Below are positions 34,797 through 43,341 of a stretch of DNA of 64,000 nucleotides, piece after piece. The DNA lies in the NCBI GenBank assembly GCA_029975965.1, contig JARKOV010000130.1, positions 1-64,000 on the forward strand, given 5' to 3'. How positions within the stretch are numbered: position 1 is the first letter of the stretch; each line of letters starts with the position of its first letter. The DNA is from Anaerolinea sp. Its GTDB lineage: Bacteria; Chloroflexota; Anaerolineae; Anaerolineales; Anaerolineaceae. The position numbers and the translations under genes were made by a program. Below the pieces are notes generated by a model. That model saw only the letters and a program-made list of their open reading frames with translations, was not told the origin of the DNA and made no database searches.

Positions 34797-35795
34797 GTGA
34801 ACCAACCCACCTCTGCTCACTCCCTGATCCCCAAAACGCGACCCACCTTTTATTTCATCGGGGTCACCACCGCCCGGTCAGCGATCATGCAAGTTTTCCC
34901 ACAGTGGATGGATGCCCTCGGCTTCCCAGATGTGACCATCCAGGGTATCGACCACCCGATCCACGACGAACCGGGCAACTACCGCCGCACGGTCGAGTTC
35001 ATCAAGCACGACCCGCTCTCCTTGGGCGGGCTGGTCACCACCCACAAGATCGACCTTTTGGAGGCGGCGCGCGACCTGTTCGACGAGTTGCACCGCTCCA
35101 CGCTGCTCACCGGCGAGCTCTCCAGCATCTCCAAGCGAGACGGGCGCCTGGAGGGCTGCGCCAAGGACCCGCTCACCTCTGGGTTGAGCATGGATGCTTT
35201 CCTGGGAGAAGGCTACTTCGGCCGCACCGGCGGGGACGTGCTGTGTTTTGGCGCAGGCGGCTCGGGCAAAGCCATGGCGCTGCACCTGATCGGCAAACCC
35301 AACCCCGCCGACCGCCCGCGGCGCTTCATCGTCGTCAACCGCTCGCCAGGTCGCCTGGAAGCCATGCGCAAGATGGTGGAATCCATGGGCGGAGAGATCC
35401 ACTTCGAATATGTGCACAACGCCGACCCGCTGGTGAACGACGAGATCATGGCCCGGCTGCCGGAGGGGAGCCTGGTGATCAACGCCACCGGCATGGGCAA
35501 GGACACACCCGGCTCCCCGGTGACCGACCGTGGAGTGTTCCCCTACCGCGGCGTGGCCTGGGAGATCAACTACCGCGGCGAGCTGGATTTCTGGCACCAG
35601 GCAATGGCTCAGCGCGATTCCAGGCAATTAACCATAGAGGATGGCTGGCTGTACTTCTTGCACGGTTGGACACAGGTCATCGCAGAGGTGCTGCACATCT
35701 CGATCGATGAGAAATTCAACGAGCTCGCCCAGATCGCGGCGCCCTTGCGCCCGAAGCTGGTCGCCAAACGACGCAACCCCGCGGGCGCCGCGTAG
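34797..35795 (+). CDS. Divergent shikimate-dehydrogenase-like protein
   Basis: AroE-superfamily protein of 332 aa, longer than AroE (about 270). Retained: the catalytic Lys84 in a GLVTTHKIDLL loop (AroE NVTxPHK), a candidate Asp124 in AKDPLTSG where AroE has NTDG, and nucleotide loop FGAGGSGKAMAL (151-162). Altered: the substrate-binding Ser pair of AroE (SxSP) reads TTARSAIMQVFP. It is therefore unlikely to bind shikimate. A polyol or keto-acid substrate is inferred from the operon. GTG start with GGGAAGGAAA upstream. Confidence 0.72.
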   Translation: MNQPTSAHSLIPKTRPTFYFIGVTTARSAIMQVFPQWMDALGFPDVTIQGIDHPIHDEPGNYRRTVEFIKHDPLSLGGLVTTHKIDLLEAARDLFDELHRSTLLTGELSSISKRDGRLEGCAKDPLTSGLSMDAFLGEGYFGRTGGDVLCFGAGGSGKAMALHLIGKPNPADRPRRFIVVNRSPGRLEAMRKMVESMGGEIHFEYVHNADPLVNDEIMARLPEGSLVINATGMGKDTPGSPVTDRGVFPYRGVAWEINYRGELDFWHQAMAQRDSRQLTIEDGWLYFLHGWTQVIAEVLHISIDEKFNELAQIAAPLRPKLVAKRRNPAGAA

Positions 35796-35813
35796 CGCAG
35801 GAAGGAGCCGGTG

Positions 35814-37376
35814 ATGAAGAAAACCCACCTGATCGGCGTAGACCTGGGCACCAGCAGCACCAAGGCGGCTCTGTTCACCGTCACCGGGGAGCGGGTGGCG
35901 GAAGACTCGCGCGAAGTGCCCCTCTACCACCCCAAACCGGGTGTGGTGGAGCAGGAAAACGAAGATTTTTACACCACCGCCGCGCAGACCGTTCGCGCCT
36001 GCCTGACCCACAGCGGCGTTGACCCGCGCCAGGTCGCCGCCATCGCCTTCGATAGCCAGATGGCCGGGATCGGCACCGTCGACGCGGACTTCAACCCCGC
36101 CACCCGCTTCGATTCCTGGCTGGACATGCGCTGCCAGCCGTATATCCAGTGGATCCGCGAGCACTACGCCGAGCGGGTCACCCGCCTGACGGGTTGCCCG
36201 CCCACCTGCGATCATGGGCCGAAAATCCTGTGGTGGAAGGAGGAGCAGCCCGAAAGCTACCGGCGCATCGCAAAATTCGTCACCCCGGCCGGGTTCGTGG
36301 CGGGGAAGATGGCCGGGTTGAAAGGAGAGATGGCTTTCATCGACCGCACCTTCCTGCACTTCACCGGGTACGCCGACGCCCAGCTCGGTCAATGGTCTGG
36401 GGAACTTTGCTCGTTAATGGGGGTGGACGAGGACAAGCTGCCGCGCATCGTCGAGCCCTGGCAGGTGGTGGGCGAGGTGACGGAGCAGGCCGCCAAGGAT
36501 TTCGGCCTCGCCCCCGGCACTCCGATCGCGGCCGGTTGCGGCGACACCGCCGCCAACGCCCTCGGGGCGGGGATCACCCAGGCCGGGATGCTCTTCGACG
36601 TGGCCGGAACCGCCGCGGTGCTGGCCGGCTGTACCAGCGCCTTCGTCGCCGACACCCAAGAGATGGCGCTGCTCACCATGCGCTCGGTCATCCCGGGCTT
36701 GTGGCACCCGCTGGCCTACATTGGAGGCGGAGGGCTGGCGCTGCGCTGGTTCCGCGACCAGTTTTACAAGGTGCAGCCCGAGGTACTCAGAAAAGACGAG
36801 GGCGATGCCTACGCCGAGATGATCGCCCACGCAGAGTCCATTCCGCCCGGCGCGGAGGGATTGATCTTCTCACCCCACCTGGGAGGGCGCATCTGCCCGG
36901 CAACCCCGGAGATGCGCGGCGCGTGGCTGGGTTTCTCCTGGGGGCACACCCAGGGGCACTTCCTTCGCGCCCTGTTGGAGTCGGTCGCCTATGAGTACGC
37001 CTATTACCTGGGCATCTTGCAGCGGCTGCTGCCGGGCCTGGCCTTTCACGAGGCGCGCGTGGTCGGCGGGGGAGCGCAGAGCGCGGTTTGGAACCAGATC
37101 AAGGCAGACGTCCTGGGTGTGCCCTACCAGGCGTTGCGTGGCAGCGAGTTTGGCACGTGGGGCAGCGCGCTGGTCGCTGGAAAAGCAGCCGGGGTGTTCG
37201 ACGATCTGGCCGCGGCGGCTAAGGAGCATGCCGTGCCCGCCGGTCCGCCCATCAGCCCCAACTTGCCCAACCACCAGCTTTACCAGGGGTATGCCGGCGA
37301 GTACATCCGCTGGCAGGAAAAGCTGGCTGAAGGCTTCTCGCGCCCGGCGGCTCCGGTCTGGGCCAGACATGGGTGA
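35814..37376 (+). CDS. FGGY carbohydrate kinase (xylulokinase-like)
   Basis: ATP-dependent sugar kinase of 520 aa. FGGY_N begins LIGVDLGTSSTKAALF; FGGY_C contains the catalytic Asp in AAGCGDTAANALGAG, the ATP-site glycines YIGGGGLALRWF, and VVGGGAQSAVWNQIKADVLG near the end. Substrates in the family are pentuloses, hexuloses or glycerol. AAGGAG six bases before the ATG at 35814 favours it over an adjacent GTG. It overlaps the regulator gene by GTGA. Phosphorylates the pathway's ketose, by inference. Confidence 0.88.
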   Translation: MKKTHLIGVDLGTSSTKAALFTVTGERVAEDSREVPLYHPKPGVVEQENEDFYTTAAQTVRACLTHSGVDPRQVAAIAFDSQMAGIGTVDADFNPATRFDSWLDMRCQPYIQWIREHYAERVTRLTGCPPTCDHGPKILWWKEEQPESYRRIAKFVTPAGFVAGKMAGLKGEMAFIDRTFLHFTGYADAQLGQWSGELCSLMGVDEDKLPRIVEPWQVVGEVTEQAAKDFGLAPGTPIAAGCGDTAANALGAGITQAGMLFDVAGTAAVLAGCTSAFVADTQEMALLTMRSVIPGLWHPLAYIGGGGLALRWFRDQFYKVQPEVLRKDEGDAYAEMIAHAESIPPGAEGLIFSPHLGGRICPATPEMRGAWLGFSWGHTQGHFLRALLESVAYEYAYYLGILQRLLPGLAFHEARVVGGGAQSAVWNQIKADVLGVPYQALRGSEFGTWGSALVAGKAAGVFDDLAAAAKEHAVPAGPPISPNLPNHQLYQGYAGEYIRWQEKLAEGFSRPAAPVWARHG

Positions 37377-38122
37377 GCGATATGCTCAAGCGCATCGATT
37401 TCGACCATCCCCTGCCCTATTACAGCCAGTTGATCACCCTGCTCAGCGAGCGCATCCATAACGGCGAGTGGCAACCCGGCGACCAGTTGCCCAGCGAAGC
37501 GGATTTGTGCCAGATGTACGCCGTCAGCCGTACGGTGGTGCGCCAGGCGCTGCAAGAGATGCAATACGCCGGTCTCGTCTCGCGCCGAAAAGGTAAGGGC
37601 ACCTTCGTCGCCCAACCCAAGCTGGGCGAAAGCCTGGTGCAAACCTTGACCGGCTTTTACCAGGATATGCGCGAGCGCGGGCACACCGTCGCGACTCAGG
37701 TGCTGCAGAGCGACCGGATTCAGCCCAGCCCAAAGATCGCCGAGCAGCTACAGCTCGAAGCGGGCGCCGATGTGTATCGCATCGAGCGGTTGCGCTTTGT
37801 CGACGGCGAGCCGATTGTGTTGGTGACCACCTACCTGCCCTGCCGCCTGTGCCCCGGCCTCGACCAGTTCGACCTGAGCGCCCGCTCCTTATATGAGGTG
37901 TTGGAACACGCGCTTGGACTGGAGCTTTCTCATGGACGGAGGAGCATCGAGGCGGTCGCTGCCAACGCCCGTGAGGCCCAGTTGCTGGACCTACGAGAAG
38001 GCGATCCATTGATCCGCCTGGAGAGCGTCACCTTTCTCAAGGACGGCAGGCCGGTGGAATACTACCAGGCCGTGCACCGTGGCGACCGCTCGCGCTTCGA
38101 AGTCGAGCTGTACCGGCGGTGA
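37373..38122 (+). CDS. GntR/HutC-family repressor with UTRA domain
   Basis: Regulator of 249 aa. N-terminal winged helix with QLPSEADLCQMYAVSRTVVRQ (helix-turn-helix) and VSRRKGKGTFVAQP wing; C-terminal UTRA ligand-binding domain with YRIERLRFVDGEPIVL and LIRLESVTFLKDGRPVEYYQ. UTRA domains bind a pathway sugar or sugar phosphate and release DNA. It is the last gene of operon I and the natural ligand sensor for the inverted repeat at 31014-31035. GTG start overlaps the kinase stop; an ATG three codons on is possible. Confidence 0.9.
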   Translation: MSDMLKRIDFDHPLPYYSQLITLLSERIHNGEWQPGDQLPSEADLCQMYAVSRTVVRQALQEMQYAGLVSRRKGKGTFVAQPKLGESLVQTLTGFYQDMRERGHTVATQVLQSDRIQPSPKIAEQLQLEAGADVYRIERLRFVDGEPIVLVTTYLPCRLCPGLDQFDLSARSLYEVLEHALGLELSHGRRSIEAVAANAREAQLLDLREGDPLIRLESVTFLKDGRPVEYYQAVHRGDRSRFEVELYRR

Positions 38123-38213
38123 TGAGAAAAAAGGTCAGGCGCCCAACACGGTGGAAGCAAAAGCGCATCTAAAACTCGCTCTTGAACTGTCCCGCCTGTG
38201 GTAAGATCAGGCC

Positions 38214-39614
38214 GTGCCTCGCCCATCTCCCGACCCTGATTTCCTCAAAACCTTTCTGCGTCTCTTCCTCCCCGTAGCGACGCAAAGCCTATTTTTCAAC
38301 CTCATCGGCATCCTGGACGTGTTGATGGTCGGACAGCTCGGCGACGTGCCTGTCGCCGCGGTCGGGCTTTCGGGGCAATTCTTTTTCCTGCTCAATTTGA
38401 CCCTCTTTGGCACCACCGGCGGGGCGGCGGTCTTCGCGGCGCAGTACTGGGGAGCCGGCGACCTGCCCAACCTGCGGCGTGTCCTGGGACTTTGCCTCGC
38501 GGTGTGCCTGGCCGCATCCGGAATCTTCGCTTCCACCGCGCTCCTCTTTCCCACCTGGGTCATCGGGCTATATACCCGCGATCCGGCGGTGATTGCGCTG
38601 GCTACCGGCTACCTGCGCATCATCGGCTGGAGTTATTTGTTTTCCGGGATCACCGTCGCCTTTGCCGTCATGGTGCGCTCGACCGGCAATACTCGCCTGC
38701 CCATGCTGGTTTCGGTGGCCATGCTCTGCCTGAACACGGCACTTAACTACAGCCTCATTTTCGGGAAATTGGGTCTACCCGCTCTTGGCGTGCAAGGCGC
38801 TGCCATCGGCACGACCACCGCGCGCGTGCTGGAATGCCTGCTGCTCCTGGTGCTCCTCTATCGCTTGCGCACCCCGGTTGCGGCCAGCCCGCGCCAGCTC
38901 TTCGATTTCGACCTCCCCTTCATCACCCGCCACCTGCGCCTGATCCTGCTGGTGTTCGCCAACGAGTTCCTGTGGGCGCTGGGGGTGAATGTGTACAATG
39001 GGATTTTCGCCCGGCTGGGCACCTCTGCCTATGCGGCGTACAACATCACCAACACCTTCCAGGGTCTGGGACTCTTCTTCGCCATGGGCTGCGCCACGAC
39101 CTGCAGCATCCTGGTCGGGCAGCGCATCGGCGCCGGAAAGCCACACGAGGCCTACCAGATCGCCCGGCGAATCCTGGGGATCAGCGCGAGCGGATCGCTG
39201 CTCTCCGGGCTGGCGATCGCCGCGGCGCGCTTGCCGCTCCTGGACCTCTACCAGGTCTCCGACTCGGCCCGCCACGACGCTGCCTTGATGATGCTCATCG
39301 CCGGGCTGACGCTCTGGCTGCGCAGCCTGGACGCCATGTTCATCATTGGCATCCTGCGCAGCGGCGGCGATATGCGCTATTCCGCCTTGCTGGACGTGGG
39401 GGCGATCTGGCTGGCGGGCATCCCGGCTGTGGCGCTGGCGGCCTTCGTCTTCCATCTGCCGGTGCAGTGGGTCTTTCTGGCGCTCCTGACCGAGAACCTG
39501 GTCAAGAACACTATCGGTTTGCGCCGTTTTCTCTCCAGGAACTGGATCCGCAACCTGACCCGTGCGACCTACGCGGCGGAAGTCGCCCCCGAAGCCCAAC
39601 GCAGCGGCCTGTAG
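38214..39614 (+). CDS. MATE family efflux transporter
   Basis: Twelve-helix exporter of 466 aa of the MatE/NorM-DinF type. Two MatE repeats are visible; the first has LIGILDVLMVGQLGDVPVAAVG and FGTTGGAAVFAAQYWGAGD, the second NVYNGIFARLGTSAYAAYN and ILVGQRIGAGKPHEAY. It exchanges drugs or metabolites for Na+ or H+. GTG start; a promoter should lie in the 91-bp gap after the repressor gene. It converges on a radical SAM gene only 4 bp away. Confidence 0.87.
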   Translation: MPRPSPDPDFLKTFLRLFLPVATQSLFFNLIGILDVLMVGQLGDVPVAAVGLSGQFFFLLNLTLFGTTGGAAVFAAQYWGAGDLPNLRRVLGLCLAVCLAASGIFASTALLFPTWVIGLYTRDPAVIALATGYLRIIGWSYLFSGITVAFAVMVRSTGNTRLPMLVSVAMLCLNTALNYSLIFGKLGLPALGVQGAAIGTTTARVLECLLLLVLLYRLRTPVAASPRQLFDFDLPFITRHLRLILLVFANEFLWALGVNVYNGIFARLGTSAYAAYNITNTFQGLGLFFAMGCATTCSILVGQRIGAGKPHEAYQIARRILGISASGSLLSGLAIAAARLPLLDLYQVSDSARHDAALMMLIAGLTLWLRSLDAMFIIGILRSGGDMRYSALLDVGAIWLAGIPAVALAAFVFHLPVQWVFLALLTENLVKNTIGLRRFLSRNWIRNLTRATYAAEVAPEAQRSGL

Positions 39615-39618
39615 CCGG

Positions 39619-40509
39619 TCAACCGAAAATCCGCAATCCCGCCTGGATGGCCTGGAGGTTGCCGCGAAATGCCAGCGACAGCTCGGTGTAGGGTGAAAAC
39701 CCGCATCGGGCACAGTCGATTTTTGCACGTCCGAGGAGGTAGCAGCCTTGCCGGATCGTTCCATCGGGGTCTGCGCTGTCGATCCGCCAGGGAAGGCAGC
39801 GCCAGGTGTTGTGCTGCAATGCGCGCAGGGAGGCCACCGAATTCAACACCGGATAGCCCGCTCGCTTAAGCTCGATCAGGCGCTCCAAGAGAGCGATTCG
39901 CTGGGGAAAGGGCAGAAAAAGCGCATCGTCATCGCCATACGGGTAATAAAACTGGATGGTGATGCCCTTGACATGCTCCGAGAGAAAGCGCACCAGCTCC
40001 GGGACCTCGAGGTGGTTGATGGCATTGGCGGTGATGTGAGCAAAGAGGCGCGGGTGTGAAGAGTTGAGGATGTTATCGATGACCTGATCGAAGATATCAG
40101 CCTGGCGCAAGCGATGGTGCGTTTCGGCGAAACCGTCTACGCTCACCCACAAGACATCGCTCTCGACGTCCAGCGGCAGCGTCCCGTTGGTCGTCAGCCC
40201 CACGCAGGCGAATTTCTGACGGGCATAGCCCACGACATCGCGCACGCGGTACTCGCCGTCCCGCCAGAGCAGCGGCTCGCCGCCCTCCAGCACGACCACC
40301 CGGTCGCCTCGCTCGTGCAACCGATCGAGGCAATGGCACACCTGCGCAAAGGAGGGGTCGGGGGCGGCGTAGTCGACAAAGGGGCATTGGCGGCAGCGCA
40401 GGTTGCAGCGATAGGTCAGCTTGTAACTGGCCAGAAACGGCTTGCGCCTGCCCGTCAGCAGGTACCGGGTAACAACCTCCAGCATGAAATGCAATTTGCT
40501 TTGAGCCAT
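39619..40509 (-). CDS. Radical SAM protein with Cys-rich C-terminus
   Basis: Protein of 296 aa. The [4Fe-4S] motif Cx3Cx2C is in LTYRCNLRCRQCPFVDY (about residues 31-47), followed by VVVLEGGEPLLWRDG and LTTNGTLPL. The C-terminal part has further cysteines (WRCLPWRI, QGCYLL, IDCARCGF), which suggests a SPASM-like or DUF3463-like auxiliary cluster or metal site. Substrate unknown; no precursor-peptide gene is evident beside it. Member of a convergent pair with the MATE gene. Confidence 0.8.
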   Translation of the reverse strand: MAQSKLHFMLEVVTRYLLTGRRKPFLASYKLTYRCNLRCRQCPFVDYAAPDPSFAQVCHCLDRLHERGDRVVVLEGGEPLLWRDGEYRVRDVVGYARQKFACVGLTTNGTLPLDVESDVLWVSVDGFAETHHRLRQADIFDQVIDNILNSSHPRLFAHITANAINHLEVPELVRFLSEHVKGITIQFYYPYGDDDALFLPFPQRIALLERLIELKRAGYPVLNSVASLRALQHNTWRCLPWRIDSADPDGTIRQGCYLLGRAKIDCARCGFSPYTELSLAFRGNLQAIQAGLRIFG

Positions 40510-40553
40510 CCAAGGCTCTCCCTGCCGGCTCCCACGCGATTCCGCGACTCGAT

Positions 40554-41813
40554 TTACAGAATCACTGCTTCCAGGAGCATCTGGCGATCCACCAACCCAA
40601 GGGGTTTGCCGTTTTCATCGACAACCACCAGCCATTTCCTGGATTCGGCCAGTATCTTTTGAACCGCGTCGACGACCGGCAGATCCGGCGGCGCGGTCAG
40701 GGGGCCGGGAGACATGAGATCGAAGGCGGTTTCTTTACCAGGGGCGGGCTTGCCAATCTGGCGCAGTGCGTCAAGAATATTCTTCCGCTTGGATGGTTGC
40801 ACGCGCATCACCACGTCGGAATCGCTCAACAGACCGATCGCCTTCCCCTGCCCATCGACAACGATCAGGCGATGCGAGTCGCTGCGCGCGAACTTCTCGA
40901 TGATGGCGGGTAGATCCTCGTCCTGGTTGACCATCGGGATATTTCGGGTCATGATGTCCTGGACGAGCCGTCCCGCCTGGGCTGGAACGGGCTCCTCGGG
41001 TTGTTCGATCGCTCCGGTTCCGGCCACCTGGCGCAGCACATCCAGCCGGGAGAGCATTCCAACCAGTTTTCCGGCCTGGTTGACCACCGGCAGCCGCTTG
41101 AGGCCCGCCCGCGCCATCTGCGCGGTCGCCTTTCCCAGCGTGTCTGCCTCGGTCACAGTCACCACAGGCTGCGTCATGACATCCACGACCTTGAGCGGTG
41201 AGTCTTGCAGGCTGCGCAATTCCTGGTCGAGCTCTGCCCTGTCCATGCGAATGGCGACCGAGAGACGCTGTTGGATTCCAGCTCGCTCGAGCAGATCCTC
41301 GTCGGTTAGTATGCCAACGACCCGCCCGGCAGGATCGACCACGGGCATGGCTTTCACCTTTTTTTCCAGCATCTGCTTCCAGGCCTGGAAAATCGACTTG
41401 TTCGCCGTGATAGCCACCACATCGCGGGTCATCACCTCCGCAACCAGCCGGTCTGCGGGGAGGGGATTGAGGTAGCGATGGGTGTATTTGACGATCTGGA
41501 CATCTTCGAGGAGAATCAGGCCTTCGCGCACCATGGGATAGATCACATCCACGACCGCCGCAATTTTCTCCGGGGCGTCGATGGCTTCGATCAAGACCGG
41601 CAAATCCATCGACAACACTTCGATAGCGGTGGTGTGAATGCGCGAATGCGCGCCGAATCCAGCCACACCGCGGAACACGGTCGCGCCGGCCATGCCATGC
41701 GCGCGCAGCGTTTCCAAGAGCACGCTTTCTAGCGATTTTCCGCGCCAGCGGTCGCTTTCGCCAATGTAGATGCTCAGCTTTTGAGCCTTTTTATGTAAGG
41801 AGAGATCCGGCAT
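40554..41813 (-). CDS. DUF190-CBS4 protein linked to fluoride channel
   Basis: Soluble 419-aa protein. Residues 1-115 form a DUF190 PII-like domain (KLSIYIGESDRWRGKSLESV, GMAGATVFRGVAGFG, IHTTAIEVLSMDLPVLIEAI). Four CBS repeats follow: EVMTRDVVAI..., DVMTQPVVTV..., DIMTRNIPMV... and DLMSPGPLTA..., each ending in the VGIL/VGML/IGLL/LGLV strand. DUF190 genes commonly sit beside crcB. Here it follows crcB by 25 bp under the same riboswitch. A nucleotide-sensing partner of the channel is inferred. Confidence 0.82.
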   Translation of the reverse strand: MPDLSLHKKAQKLSIYIGESDRWRGKSLESVLLETLRAHGMAGATVFRGVAGFGAHSRIHTTAIEVLSMDLPVLIEAIDAPEKIAAVVDVIYPMVREGLILLEDVQIVKYTHRYLNPLPADRLVAEVMTRDVVAITANKSIFQAWKQMLEKKVKAMPVVDPAGRVVGILTDEDLLERAGIQQRLSVAIRMDRAELDQELRSLQDSPLKVVDVMTQPVVTVTEADTLGKATAQMARAGLKRLPVVNQAGKLVGMLSRLDVLRQVAGTGAIEQPEEPVPAQAGRLVQDIMTRNIPMVNQDEDLPAIIEKFARSDSHRLIVVDGQGKAIGLLSDSDVVMRVQPSKRKNILDALRQIGKPAPGKETAFDLMSPGPLTAPPDLPVVDAVQKILAESRKWLVVVDENGKPLGLVDRQMLLEAVIL

Positions 41814-41838
41814 GTTGTGCTCCTTGCTTCTCTATGTA

Positions 41839-42255
41839 TTATAGGCTTTTCGCGAGCGCAATTCCTAGCGCGACCGCCAACAAACCAATCAAGGTGCTGC
41901 CGAAGGCGTTGAGCAAACCCAGGATCCATTGACCGCGGTTGATCAGCGTGATGCTTTCGAAGCTGAAAGTCGAAAAGGTGGTATAAGCGCCGAAGAACCC
42001 GACCGTGATTAAAAAGCGCAATCGCGGGTCGATCAAGAGTCGTTCCGCCGTCAGCGTCAAGAACAGGCCAAGCAAAAAGCTTCCGGAGATATTGATCAGG
42101 AAAGTGCCGTACGGAAACGCCGCTCCCCATTTCTGGGCGGCCCAGTAACCGATCCAATAACGCGCATTCGCGCCGAGCATCGCTCCGGCGGAGATCAGCA
42201 GGATTCGCTCTACGTTGGGTCCAAGAATAAAGTTCAATATGTCCTCATCTCGCAT
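41839..42255 (-). CDS. crcB: Fluoride ion channel CrcB/Fluc
   Basis: Four-helix membrane protein of 138 aa that exports F- as a dual-topology dimer. Evidence: AGAMLGANARYWIGYW, FLINISGSFLLGLF, and the signature GFFGAYTTFSTFSFE with the Phe/Thr pore residues. ATG at 42255 follows AGGGG and the riboswitch U-run; an upstream in-frame ATG (42285) falls inside the riboswitch platform and is rejected. Expected to be induced by fluoride through the leader RNA. Confidence 0.92.
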   Translation of the reverse strand: MRDEDILNFILGPNVERILLISAGAMLGANARYWIGYWAAQKWGAAFPYGTFLINISGSFLLGLFLTLTAERLLIDPRLRFLITVGFFGAYTTFSTFSFESITLINRGQWILGLLNAFGSTLIGLLAVALGIALAKSL

Positions 42256-42256
42256 G

Positions 42257-42294
42257 AAAAAACCCCTGCCAAAGACAATCGTCATCAGCAGAGG
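42257..42294 (-). terminator. Terminator platform of the fluoride riboswitch
   Basis: On the minus strand CCTCTGC (42288-42294), the 3' part of the aptamer, can pair with GCAGGGG (42263-42269), with G-U wobble, directly followed by six U (42257-42262). Aptamer and terminator are thus mutually exclusive. The same GCAGGGG holds the likely ribosome site of crcB. Confidence 0.65.
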
Positions 42295-42339
42295 CCATCA
42301 GCACACAGGCAGTTTGGGTACGCGAGCCTCATCGCGCCG
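42288..42339 (-). promoter_or_regulatory. Fluoride riboswitch (crcB motif)
   Basis: Minus-strand leader of crcB. In order: GCGATGAGGCTCGC hairpin, AAACTGCC joining segment, then GCTGATGGCCTCTGC. AGGC of the first element can pair with GCCT of the last to form the crcB-motif pseudoknot, and the GAUG and GCUGAUG blocks match the consensus I know. Position directly before crcB supports the call. Fluoride binding should prevent formation of the downstream terminator and switch the gene on. Confidence 0.8.
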
Positions 42340-42485
42340 TCAACACCAGCGCCGGATATTTTACGCCTGTATCCAGTCTACCGTCAAGGGCATCGCAGAT
42401 GGAGTGTATACCTTGCCAGGGGGAAAATTCCGCAACAGATTTTCTGCGTTTTTACCTCTTACCGCACATTCGAAAGGCTTGGAGA

Positions 42486-43316
42486 TCAATTATTCTTCGG
42501 ATATTCTCGCGACCGTTGGTGCTGGAACATGCGGTAAGCGGAGTAAATCAATACGACCCCCAGGATCACTTTTAAAGCGCTGGGTGAAACGAAGCCGAAC
42601 AACAGTCCTCCCAGGATCGAACCCAGCACAGAACCCGCCCCCATCGGGAGAACGATCTGCCTGGCGACGGCGCGATCAAAAAAGGCGCGTGAGCGATAAT
42701 AGCGGATCAAGCCAGCGCAGATGGTCGGTAAGCTGATGATCAGGCTCGCCGTGCCGGCCAGTTTGACGCCGATCCCAAAAACAAAGATCAACGTGGGGAT
42801 GAGCAGTTCACCCCCCGCCACACCCAGGGTGCTGCTGACAATGCCAATCAGGATTCCGGCCACGATTCCAACCACGAACTGCAGCAGGAGAGCCCCGTCG
42901 ATCAGGTTGGCGCTCAGGAGGGGGACAAAGCCTTCGAATATCAACAGACAACCGATCGAGATCAGCAAGAATTTCATCCACCGCTCTAAGATGTGGCTGG
43001 ATATTCGGCTCGCCACGCCGGCTGCAATGAAGGCAGACGAAACTGCGCCGATCATCATCGACGCCAGTATGGGCAGCAAGTCCAGGAAAGGATACCCCAC
43101 GACCACCCTGAGTCGAACAAAAAGTGAAGAGACGATCGTGATCAGACTGACGGCCAGGTTGATTGGTACCGCTTCTCGCGCATTGCGCTCGAGCGGCCCC
43201 ACCAGCACCGGGAGGCGGAATTCCGCGCCTCCCAAACCGATCAACCCCCCCAGGAGACCAATCGGAATGGAGGTGAACAATGCGATCAGCGTTTGCCTTC
43301 GGGAGGTAGCTTTCAT
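42486..43316 (-). CDS. TauE/SafE family anion transporter
   Basis: Membrane protein of 276 aa with about eight helices, in the sulfite exporter TauE/SafE family. Twin repeats are visible: GLLGGLIGLGGAEFRLPVL near the N-terminus and IGIVSSTLGVAGGELLIPTL in the second half. The ATG at 43316 is 25 bp behind modB; the ribosome site is weak. The operon position suggests transport of a sulfur or molybdenum oxyanion, but the family handles many organosulfur and organic anions. Confidence 0.8.
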   Translation of the reverse strand: MKATSRRQTLIALFTSIPIGLLGGLIGLGGAEFRLPVLVGPLERNAREAVPINLAVSLITIVSSLFVRLRVVVGYPFLDLLPILASMMIGAVSSAFIAAGVASRISSHILERWMKFLLISIGCLLIFEGFVPLLSANLIDGALLLQFVVGIVAGILIGIVSSTLGVAGGELLIPTLIFVFGIGVKLAGTASLIISLPTICAGLIRYYRSRAFFDRAVARQIVLPMGAGSVLGSILGGLLFGFVSPSALKVILGVVLIYSAYRMFQHQRSREYPKNN

Positions 43317-43341
43317 GCGCGTGGTATCGTGGGAAGAATTC

